DNA of 64,000 nucleotides from Hemileia vastatrix. Lineage: Eukaryota; Basidiomycota; Pucciniomycetes; Pucciniales; Zaghouaniaceae. The translations under genes and the position numbers were made by a program. Positions 51,911 to 62,100 of this stretch are shown one piece after another; the first letter of the stretch is position 1; the number at the start of each line of letters is the position of its first letter. The stretch lies in NCBI GenBank assembly GCA_030280995.1, contig JASXTE010000003.1, positions 50,200,974 to 50,264,973 on the forward strand, given 5' to 3'. The notes under the pieces are model-generated. The model saw only the letters and a program-made list of their open reading frames with translations, had not been told where the DNA came from and did not search any database.

Positions 51911-52976
51911 GGTAATGAAGATGAGATCAAAAGGAGTTTTATAAGTTCACTGTTATCCAGATAAGAGTCATAAATATATTTAAGTATGAAATTTTCATAA
52001 AAGGAATGAGATATCATATAGGCATGAAAAAAAGGAGATGAAACTTACCTTGATTGAAAAGTAGGAAAAATAGAGTGAGAAAGATTGATGTTGGAATTGT
52101 GGGGAAATTGAATATGGAGTAAAAGGTTAATTATACCATTGAAATCCAAAATAACCACTTACAAAAAAAATTTAGATAAAAAAATAAAATAAACAGAAAA
52201 AAACAAAAAAAATTATAATAGTAATCAAAAAATCAAAAAAAAAAAAGAATAAAGTGACTTACCTGGAGAGATGAGATGACAAAATGAATGAAACCAAATT
52301 GTTTGAGGGATGTTGGAGGAGAATAGGAAAAGGATATGAGGGATGAATGAAAAAAAAAATCACTGACAAAATATGTGATTTCAGAAAATATGCAATTTCA
52401 TGTTGAGCTGGTGAAAGAAAACCAATGAGCCATCCAAAAAAAAAAAATTCACCGTAAATTCCAAAAAAAATGAATATGCAACAAACCAAAATACCAACCC
52501 AAGTGAATGAAGTACACAAAGAGGACATTTGGAGAGTACAAAATGGTATGGGAAAGAAAGGGATGATGTGGCCAACATGTGGTTTTGAAAAAAAAAATCT
52601 CAAAAAAAGTGCTGATTTGAGGTCAGAACTGACACCCATAGAAAAAAGATTAAGAAGTAGAAGAAATAAGTAAAAAAGAATGTAAACATGCCTTGTCAAA
52701 ATATTGAAAATGTCAGGAAGGGGTGTGTGCCGAGGATTGATGGGTAGGTAGCGAGGAAGGTCAGTGTGTCACATGTGACAGGGATGGGGTAAGAAAGGAA
52801 GGGATGTTTTGTGGCCAAAATGTGGTTGTGAAAAAAAATGGGAAAAAAGTGCTGATTTGAGGTCATAACTGACACCCTTTTTTGAAATAAGTGACTTTTT
52901 TGCAAAATTTAAGTGCTGATTTGGTTTGAAGTCCGCACTTAAGTTAAGTGCGGATTTGCCAGAACTGACACCCCCT
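51911..52976. other. Right arm of the Tet-bearing transposon
   Basis: Non-coding apart from the two conserved minus-strand splice donors described under the Tet-like gene, so it likely holds its promoter and first exons. Near the TIR, GTGCTGATTTGAGGTCAGAA is repeated at about 52610 and 52849 as subterminal repeats. A long hydrophobic frame at 52259-52699 is not conserved in the second copy. Confidence 0.6.
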
Positions 52977-53844
52977 ATTATGTATATTTAGGTCTATAAA
53001 TAGGTTTTAATCTTTTAATTTTCTATTAGCTTTATTTTTCTGCATATTTTAGGTCTTATGGATGTATTATGTGACTCACAATGCCTACAAAAGCATATAC
53101 ACCTTTTTCAGGTTCATATATCCAGTTTGGACAACTTAATCTGCTTCCTTTGATGTATTTTTACAGATTTATGGTTCGGGATATGATTACTGGGTTAATA
53201 GGGATGCTTGGGGATATTTTTGGGGGCTTGGACAGTTAATTTGGTTCCTTTATATTCTTTGGGTTTCATTATATACTCTTTAGGTGAGTTATTTTACCTG
53301 TTTCTTTATGGTATCCACTTTTATCTGTTCATTTTATTTATGGTTTGGCTCTGTGGTATCATTAATTGTGATGGAGGGTCCTTACTGAATGTCTGGGTGT
53401 TGAATTTTCTTGAATTGGATGCCATAGGCAGGTGATGGGCCTTCACAGTTATGTAATTGCTGGGGATAGCAAGGACATCATCTGGATTGAAGGTCTGTGC
53501 ACTCCAGCGGATTTTGGTATAAGTAATGGAGGATTTGACGGGTTATTGGACATCACTTACTTACTATACATTAAAAAAACTCTATTAAACAATTATTATC
53601 ATATATATATATATTATAAAGAATTTATAAATTGATATTATTTTTATATAAGCTATAACTATATTTTATTCATCTATTTTCCACCACTAGCACACATAAA
53701 AATCAAAGTATTGTGAGTTTATATTGAGAATAACTATTTTATTAGTCTTCCCCTGAGGTTTAATCACTAAATCATTTATCAATAAGTACTTGAATCATTA
53801 ATTCTTACTATTGAATCATACCTAGATACTATCACACACTGACA
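52977..53844 (+). repeat. Chromovirus 3' LTR, second part
   Basis: Continuation of the LTR to CACACTGACA. The stretch 53160-53844 is repeated inverted at 30275-30965. Confidence 0.78.
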
Positions 53845-53859
53845 ATACATTTATGATCC

Positions 53860-54200
53860 AGAAAGTAAAGTCCTTGGCTTTGATTTTAGTTGGTGAAGGG
53901 TTTTGGTCTTCCAGTAATAGGATTGATATAACAGAAAAGCCAAAAAGTAAGCATATTAGAATTAGTTTTTTCAACATGGCTCTGGCTATGAAATCCTCCA
54001 TATTTGATTATAACATTAGAATATAAGACAATCATTGCTGAGTTAAACCCATTCTATATTTGTCTGATTAGGAAGTCCAGCTTTCTTGGCCAGTTAATGA
54101 TTAAATTGAAATGCAAAAATATATAATTTTTTAAGCAATTTGCCAGAAATAATTGAGTAATCCTAAGATTTTGGACATAAAAGCCTAGATAATCATAAGG
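53860..54200 (-). pseudogene. Tet/JBP-like oxygenase relic
   Basis: Minus strand: FNSAMIVLYSNVIIKYGGFH, SQSHVEKTNSNMLTFWLF, CYINPITGRPKPFTN, then GLYFLDHKC after a stop. It matches the exon at 50964-51478, but the iron-binding HTD has become HVE, and two stops are present. Dead copy. Confidence 0.7.
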
Positions 54201-54229
54201 TAAGTGTTTCAGAAGCCCTATTCTCTAAT

Positions 54230-54920
54230 TATGCAATATAAAAAGATCAAATAAATTAAGTGAAATTTAGAGAAAAGGATCAACTGTAAAGGTCAATATC
54301 TAAGCCAAAACTTGGCCAAATTCAAATCTGTTTATGTGAAATGAAAGATAGGCTTCAGTAAAATCTTCAGCTAAAGAACATAAGATTTGAATAAACCTAG
54401 CTCTAATTCTGGCTCTGCTTTTCAAAATTGTACAAAAACTTGAAAATTGACAATGAAAATTAAAACAAGATGGAGATATAAGCCTAGTTAAACATCAGAA
54501 GTGTTTTAGAAGCCTTATTCTCTAATTATGCAATATAAAAACATAAAATAAATTGGGAGAAATTAGGAAAAAAGGCTCAACTTTTAATGTCAAAATTGTA
54601 GCAACCACTGAACCAAATTCAAACCAATTTTTGTGAAATGAAAGATAGGTTTCAGGAGAGTCTTCAGTTAAAGGAAATGTGATTTAAATAAACCTAACCC
54701 TAATTCAATTCATAAAAATATGAAATAAAAAAATTAAATTGGGAAAAAAGGCTCATATTTAAAGGTTAATATCTCAGCAACCGCTAAACAAAATTTATAT
54801 CTGTTTGTGAGAAATCAAAGGTAGTCTTTAGGAGAATTTTAAGTCAAAAGGACATTAGATTTGAATAAACCTAACCCTAATTTTGAGTCTTATTTTCAAA
54901 ATTTTACAAAAACCTGAAAA
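54230..54920. repeat. Tandem repeats of the second Tet-bearing element
   Basis: Units beginning near AAAAGGATCAACTG, AAAAAGGCTCAACTTTTAAT and AAAAAAGGCTCATATTTAAA (54275, 54570, 54745) and ending in AAACCTAACCCTAAT (54690, 54875). They correspond to the two units at 51500-51910, with more copies here. Confidence 0.7.
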
Positions 54921-55674
54921 GTTGTAATAGAGATGAGAGCAAGAAGAGTTTAATAAGTCCACTGTTATCCAGATAAGAGTCATGCATATACTTATATATT
55001 AAATTTCATAGAAGGAAATAGATATCATATAGGCATGAAAAAAGGATATGAAACTTACCTTGATTAAAAAGTAGGAAAAATTGAGTGTGAAAGATTGATG
55101 TTTGAATTTGGCAGAAATTGAATATGGAGTGAATGAAATGCATAAAGAATGTGAAATGTATGTGTTTTGCTGACATGGAACCCAAAAAAAGTGAAATAGG
55201 GGAAAGGGGGATAATTACCATGCCAAGGAGGGATGAAGAGTAGGGTGATGGAGCTAAAAAAGAAAGAAAAGAGGGAGAGAAAATAAGGTTAATTTTACCA
55301 TTAAAATCAAAAACAAATACTTACAAAAAAAGTTAGATGCAAAAAAAAAATTATAATTAGCAATCAAAAAATCCAAAAAATGAATCAAATGACTTACCTG
55401 GAGAGATGAAATGAGAAAATAAATAAAGCTAAGTTGTTTGAGGGATGTTTGAAAAGAGGAGGAAAGGATATGAGGGAGAATGAAAAAATAAACAGCTAAA
55501 ATTTATGCAATTGCAGAAAATATGAGATTTCATGTTGAGCTGGTGAATGAAAACGAATAATACATGCAAAAAAGAGACATTCAGCGTAAATTCAAAATAA
55601 AAATGATTATGAAAAAAACAAAAACACCAAACCAAGTGAATGAAGCACAAAAGTTGAATATTTGGAGAGTATAA

Positions 55675-57324
55675 CACCACACAATATTTTAAAGACAGAT
55701 GGAATTCAAAATTAACTCAGATCAAACTCAAATGTAACTCAGAATGAAGGCAGAATGATTTATAGATGAATATATACTGAAATAATGGTGAAAATTAAAT
55801 GAAAACTGGATAGAAATATGTAGACTAAAATCTATGAGTCTTCTTAATCCGCATTGTTCCCAAATTAAATATATTTTAGATATTTTTTTGAGTTTTATCT
55901 TTAAAAAAAAGACATAAAATTGATTTTTTTTCATAATCATTATTTTTGATTTTTTGAATAATTTAAGAAAAAAATTTGTAACAATACTAATTATCAACAT
56001 GTTTCATTTTTATAGCATATATGTGTTGTTTAAAAGCTCACAAAAGTAATATTATTAGTAAAAATATATAAGGTGAAGTTTTGTTTTATCTCATATATAA
56101 ATTTTAAGATTATACAATATTATTTCTTTAATTTAAATAAATTACATTATCAATACATTTAACCATCAGAACTCTTAAATTTTTTTATTCTAGAAATTGG
56201 TACAAAATGTACAAACCCAAAAAAAGAGAAAGAAAAAGCAATGTGTTATTTGCTAATTTTTTACTTAAGGAAGCACCCTTCTAGTTTCATTGCACCAATT
56301 GCTAATAAATGAAATATATCTGATTTGATATTCTAAGGTAATTCTAATTCTTGAAATGGTAAATTCTAACAATTTTGTTGGACTTTTGAAATTCAAGAAT
56401 AAAGAAAAAGAGTAAAGTAATTAATTTCAACCTTTTTATATTTATAGTGATTCCTCAACTACAAAATCATTATATATGATATCCATATTAAATAAAATGA
56501 ATATCTGAAGTTCTGAACTTCTTTAATTTTTTCCATTAATATTCTGTATGATCTATTAGATCAGAAAATGAATCTCATGGAATTGAAGAAATAAATCACT
56601 AATCAGTGAATTTCTAATTTTGAAAAAAACATACAACTCAAAAGAACCGTTAATTTTGAATTAAAAATTAAGATAAGGCAATAAATATTTCTTCAAATTC
56701 AAAATTGAATGTTATTATGCTCATGAATACCTTTTTTGTGGATAAAAATAGTGTACACCTGGAATTTTTAACCACAAATTATAGATAGTGTTTATATTTA
56801 AAAAGAGGTGATTCAAGGCTCAATTTCAGGCCCTAGAATTTTTTAGTCACTCTACTGAAAAGGAAAATTGATTTTCTTATAGTTTTGCCAGTTTTTTTAT
56901 GAAAACCTTACTATGAAATTCTGTTTAGAACTATATACAATAGATAATTTGAGTTATTTACATAGAAAATGCAAATATTAAAATAAATTTAAAATTATGA
57001 AAATATTTCAAATATTTATTTTGAATAATTTAATATTTCTATTATAAACTTTAAATAGAGTTAAAAGTCACAGGTGGGAACTCTTGTTTTATGGAATTAA
57101 AAGTTTTCACCAGCATAATCAACAGCTTAAAAAGTACACATAAGTCTCAGGTGAAGTATATAGAATTTCATTAAATTTTTGCTTTTATTAGAAATCAGAT
57201 AATTAAATTATTAAGTAATATATTTAATTTTTACATCATTGAACAATTAAATCCATAAATTACATTTTATTTGATATTTTTTTACAATAAAAGACTATAT
57301 ATATTGTCTTTGGTATATCCCTTA
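55675..57324. mobile_element. AT-rich non-coding element with CACCAC-type left end
   Basis: Left end CACCACACAATATTTTAAAG matches the terminus of the 261-bp MITE at 33455. The interior has no credible gene and resembles 25850-27300 by eye. The right end is uncertain; ATATTGTCTTTGGTA at about 57301 is a weak match to the expected ATATTGTGTGGTG. Confidence 0.5.
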
Positions 57325-57594
57325 TGACAGCCTAGGTATCCACAGGACTGAGAAATTCTTATGTTTAAAATAATATAGCCTTAATTTTATTATAATTATA
57401 AGTTTAAATTAAGGTTATAATACTTATATTTATGGTATTAATACATACATATATAATTACTACACTATTATATGACTTATAGTAGTTTAAATAGCTTATT
57501 GATTGCCTAATAATTCTTATTAAGGTGTTAATGGAGTCATAAGATACTTATCTTAAGTGATATTAAGTAACTATAGACATACATAAGCTTATAT
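57325..57594 (+). repeat. Chromovirus LTR fragment
   Basis: TGACAGCCTAGGTATCCACA to CATAAGCTTATAT, matching 49050-49340. Cut at 57595 by another CACCAC-type end (CACCACGGGAAATATAGG, with the GAATTGCTAGCAATC palindrome). Confidence 0.8.
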
Positions 57595-58187
57595 CACCAC
57601 GGGAAATATAGGTGTGAATTGCTAGCAATCCCCTCTCTTGAAATTTAGAGTGTCCCTTAATTATGCCAGGTTTATGAATACTTTATAAACATAAGTAAAT
57701 TAGAGTTAGATTTACATTTATTCTCAGATTGATTATAGACAGAATATCAACTGATTCCAAATTATGCACAAGTTGATCCTCCAGAACTTGATTTTGGTCC
57801 TCTGATGAGAACAAATTGAGCACAAATTGATCTAACCTAAGCTTATGCATATATAATAATTCAGGATACTTGCTCTATTAAATTTGATAATAAAAAAAAT
57901 ATTGATGAATTTAAATAAAAAAAATTATTATGTAAGATATTAAATTATAAATTTAGGCATCATAGGAGGGCATGTAATAGAACTTAATTTTACTATGTGA
58001 CACCTTAATACTGTATCACGCAGTTTGAAACATTTAAAACAAAATGTGTCATAATGGGCAATGAAATTGCTTGGACAGACTCTTTCAAAATTAATACTGA
58101 CCATAATACACAAGTATGAAACCTTGGCATCTATCCAATAAAAGATTTTCATTCTGATAAATGGATTTTTCTCAGTTACTACCTGCT
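57595..58187. other. Non-coding, begins with a CACCAC-type transposon end
   Basis: The first 50 bp are a third clear left terminus of the MITE family at 33455. A 70-codon minus-strand frame (57940-58152) has scattered cysteines but no motif I recognise. The satellite array begins at about 58188. Confidence 0.4.
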
Positions 58188-59160
58188 AAAAAGTGTCCTT
58201 CTGTGGTTTGTCTGACCTTCAGGGGGGTAATTTGGCCACATCACACTACTTCTATTTCCATGATTGACCAAAACATCATCCTCATTCCCATCTAAAGAGT
58301 TGATCTCATCTGACTGTGGCTGATCAAAGGGGTCCACCACAAGTTTAGCCAAAATTTTGGTGAACACTTTTTTGATGGATAGTGACTAACTGGTGCTTTC
58401 CAAAATTGTCCACCTCAAGTTAGGATAAACTTCAGGAGGATAAATTTATTATGAATACCAAATTAACTGAAGAATACTTCTGCCCTAGCTACTCTGCATC
58501 ACAAAAGTGTCCAACTGAGGTTTAGCCATAATTCAGGTAGACACTTTTGGAAAGGCACAGTCTGATGGGTTTAATATCTATATATGGCAATAAGTATCAG
58601 TTTTTTATCAACATGGAGCTAGAATTAATTTAATATGGCCAAAGTGTCCACCTGAAGTTTGGCCAAAATACAGGTGGAAATTTTTATGAGGATTACTTGA
58701 TGAAATGAAGAAGACTTGCAATTACTTTCCATCATAAAATTTTCAAACTTAATTTTATCGAAAATTGTGGTGACACTTTTGCCAGATCCAGTCATATGGG
58801 ATCAACTCTCTATATGGCAATGAGAATCAATTTTTAGTCAATCATGGCATTAGAAGTAATTTTATATGGAAAAACTTTCCACCTGATGTTTGGCCAAAGA
58901 TAAGTTGGAAATGTTTATGAGGAATACTAGATTAACTAAAGAAGACTTGCACCCTACTACTTTCCATCATAAAAGTGTCCACCAGAAGAATTCTCAAACT
59001 TGTGGTTGACACCTATGGCCTGGTCCAGCCATATGGGATCAATTCTGCATATGGAAATGAGGATTTAATTTGGTCAATCATGGTACTAGAAGTAATTTGA
59101 TATAGATAAAGTTTCCAACTAAATATTGGAAAAAAATCAGTTGAAAACTTCATTTAGTTT
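58188..59160. repeat. Satellite array, short units (~235 bp)
   Basis: AAAAGTGTCC-type palindromic modules recur at 58503, 58736 and 58971 (spacing 233 and 235 bp), with related ones at about 58188 and 58331. A second, weaker palindrome (TTTGGCCAAA core with CCACCTGA arms) follows each by about 135 bp (58410, 58640, 58872, 59113). Between them is a GATGGGATCAATTCT..TATGGAAATGA block. The palindromes here use CCACCTGAGG-type arms instead of the CCAGCACAAG arms of the long units. Confidence 0.8.
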
Positions 59161-62100
59161 TTCAAAAAATCAAATTAAGTAAAATTTTATTCCTGATGAT
59201 GCCCATTTTATCCAACACCTCTTCTGAGCCTTGAAAGTAGGCATTTAGCTTGAATTTTGACTTTCATATAAAATCCCTATTATTCAACCTATTTCTTTTT
59301 ATCCCTTTTTTTTCTTTTAGATATCAATTAATTTTATGTAAAACAAATCATTTTCATAATTTTTTACTTGTATTTAATAGAATTATTAAAGGTTTAACAT
59401 CACCCTGTAAGCATTTGGCACATGTTTTTTTGCTATACTAATAAAAATAATAATATACTGGTAACAAAAAATTGATCAAATGATAAAATATTAATAAAAC
59501 AGAAAGATCAAATACCAGTGGATATGTTTTAAAAAAATACCAGTTGCACTGAAGAAGAGCTGCACCCTAGATACTCACCATCAAAAAAGTGTCCAGCACA
59601 AGTTTGGCCGAACTTGTGCTGGACACTTTTGGTCAGTTGCAGTCATATGAGATCAATTCTTGCTATGGCAATGAAAATAAATTTTTGGATAAAAAACTTC
59701 ACTAGAAGTAGTTTTACATAGCCAAATTTTCTACCTAGATTTCATCCAAACCACAGGTGCACAATTTTTTACTTTGAAAAAAATTCAATTTAGTACAATT
59801 TATCCCTGATGGCTCTCATTTGCTTCAACACCTCTACTGGCCTTTGATAGTAGGAATATTGCTTGGATTTCTTTTTTCATATTTGATCCCTTTAACTTAA
59901 ATTTTTATTCCTAATATTGCTTTTGGATATCAATTAATAATTTTTATAATAAATTATTTTCATCTTTTTATACATTTATTTAATAATATTATAAATGGCA
60001 TAAAATCACCTGGTATGCATTTGGAACATGAGTTTTTTCTATACTTATGAAATTAATAATATAATGGCAACCAAAAATTAATCAAATGATAATAATGAGT
60101 GAGGAACAAATATAAAATACCAGTAGACATGTTTGTAAGAAATACTAGATGAACTGAAGAAAAATTCTACCCTAGCTACTCTACATTAAAAAAGTGTCCA
60201 GCACAAGTTTGGCCGAACTTGTGCTGGACGCTTATGGTCAGGTGCAGTCAGATGGGAGCAATTCTCTCTATGGAAATGAAGATAAATTTTTGATAAAAAA
60301 TTACACTAGAAGTAGTTTTATATGGCAAAATTTTCATGCTGAAGTTTTGGTAAAGCTCAAGTGGATTTTTTTTTATTTTTACAAAAAAGAAAATTTAGTG
60401 CAAGTTTAGCCCTGATTGTTCTAATTTAATTCAACATCTCTTTTTTCTGTTTATGGCAGGAATTCAACTTGGATTTTAATTTTTATCTTTGATTTCTTTT
60501 ATTTTACTTTATTCCTCTCATATTGATTTTGGATAGAAGTTTATTTTTTGTAAAATAAATCATTTTCATAATTTTTTACCTTTATTTAATAATATTATAA
60601 AAGGTGTAACATCACCCAGTATTCATTTGGCACACAATTTTTTGCTATACTGATAATATTAATAATATAATGGTGACAAAATATTAATCAATTGATAAAT
60701 ATGAGTGAGGCACAAAGATTTCATAACAGTGGAAATGTTTATAAGAAATTTCAGATGATTAAAAATGACTTTCACCCTGGATACTCTTCATGATAAAAGT
60801 GACCAGCACAAGTTTGGCCAAACTTGTGATGGACACTTTTGGTTGCATGCCGTCAGACGCAATCAATTCTTTATATCGAAATGAGACTGAATTATCACTC
60901 CATCATTTCACTGAAAGTAGTTTTACATAGACAAATTGTCCCCTGGAAGTTTGTCCAAACCTAAGGTAGACAATTTTTTCCTTTGGTAAAAAGTAAATTT
61001 GATCCATGTTAATCTATGATGGTGCCCATTTTTTTCTGAAGCCTCTACTGGCTCATGATAGCAGAAATTATACTTAATATCTTTATTTCATGTTTGATCT
61101 CTTTAATTTTAATCTTACCCTTTTATTTATCCTTTAGCTTTTAAATATCAATTTTATTTTGGTAAAACTGATAACTTTCACATTTTTTTATATTTATTAT
61201 ATTATATTATTAAAGTTGTAAAATCATCCAGTGTACATTCATTACACATTTTTTTGCTATAATAAAAACATTGATAATATAATGGTGACTAAAAAATAAT
61301 CAAATAATAAATATTGATGACACAGAAAGATCAAATACCCATAGACATTTTTAAAATGAATATAAGATTAACTGAAGAAGACTTGCACCCTAGCTACTCT
61401 CCATCATAAAAGTGTCCAGCACAATTTCAGCTGAGCTTGTGCTGGACACTTTTGGTTGCATGCAGTCAGATGGGATAAATTTACTCAATGGAAGTTAAAA
61501 TGAATTTTTGCTCAATCATTTCACAAGAAGTAGCTTTATACTGCTATACTATCTTCCTGATTTTTTGGAAAACATCAGGTGGACACTTTTATTAATTTTA
61601 AAAAAAAGAAAAAATATTCCAAATCTAGAACTGGTGGTGCAAATTTGGTCTGAAAACTCAAATTATCTTTGATGGCAGAAATTTTATTTGAATGTTTAAT
61701 TTCATATTTAATCACTTTTATTTTACTTTTTTATTCCTGTTTTTTCTTTCAAATATCAATTTATTTATTGTAAAACTAATAATTTTCATATTTTTTTTAC
61801 TTTTATTTAATAAGATTATGAAAGATGTAGCATCTCCCAGTATGCATTTGGCTTAAAAAGTTTTTCAATACTAATAACATTAATATTATAATGGTGAAAA
61901 ACAATGAATCAAATGATAAATATGAATGACACAGAAAGATCATATACAAGTGGATTTGTTTATAAGGAATACCTGATGAACTGAAGAAGACCTGCACCCT
62001 AGATACTCAACATCATAAAAGTGTCCAGCATAAGTTTTGCCAAACTTGTGCTGGACACTTTTGGTTGCATGCAGTCAGATGGGATAAATTACTCTATGGA

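Larger units (their letters stand above)
49381..52976. mobile_element. TIR transposon carrying PIF/Harbinger-like transposase and Tet/JBP-like gene
   Basis: 3,596 bp with terminal inverted repeats of about 32 bp that differ at one site (AGGGGGTGTCAGTTCTGGCA at both ends), flanked by ATT (49378-49380, 52977-52979). TA would also serve as the duplication if the ends are read from GGGGG. Inside, near each end, TAAGTGCGGATTT and its complement recur as subterminal palindromes. A transposase gene runs from the left end on the plus strand and stops being recognisable at 50315. A 630-bp module and a Tet-like gene on the minus strand fill the right half. Insertion into the chromovirus LTR makes the boundaries secure. 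Confidence 0.88.
44338..53844 (+). mobile_element. Chromovirus, decayed, 3' LTR split by a DNA transposon
   Basis: Plus-strand gag, protease, RT, RNase H, integrase and chromodomain (44349-48937), a purine tract (49039-49049), then an LTR that starts TGTCAGCCTAGG at 49050 and ends CACACTGACA at 53844, interrupted by the transposon at 49381-52976. The LTR is about 1.2 kb without the insert. No matching 5' LTR adjoins 44338, where element X's LTR lies instead. Many stops make it inactive. It is AT-rich like its surroundings. Confidence 0.8.
53845..55674 (-). mobile_element. Second Tet-bearing element, both ends lost
   Basis: It matches 51080-52540 of the first transposon in the same order: Tet-like exon relic, tandem repeats, conserved splice donors (about 55060 and 55390), right arm. 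On the left it starts right at the chromovirus LTR end; on the right it is cut at 55675 by a CACCAC-type element. No transposase or TIR remains. Its divergence from the first copy is clear by eye, so it is not a recent duplicate. Confidence 0.7.

Noticed and set aside
52259..52699. 146-codon hydrophobic minus-strand frame, membrane-protein-like
   Set aside because: It lies in the A/T-run-rich right arm of the Tet-bearing transposon; the corresponding frame is broken in the second copy, and Phe-rich translation comes from A-runs.
57940..58152. 70-codon minus-strand frame with several cysteines
   Set aside because: Cysteine spacing fits no zinc motif, there is no similar copy in the window, and the surrounding DNA is repeat-derived.
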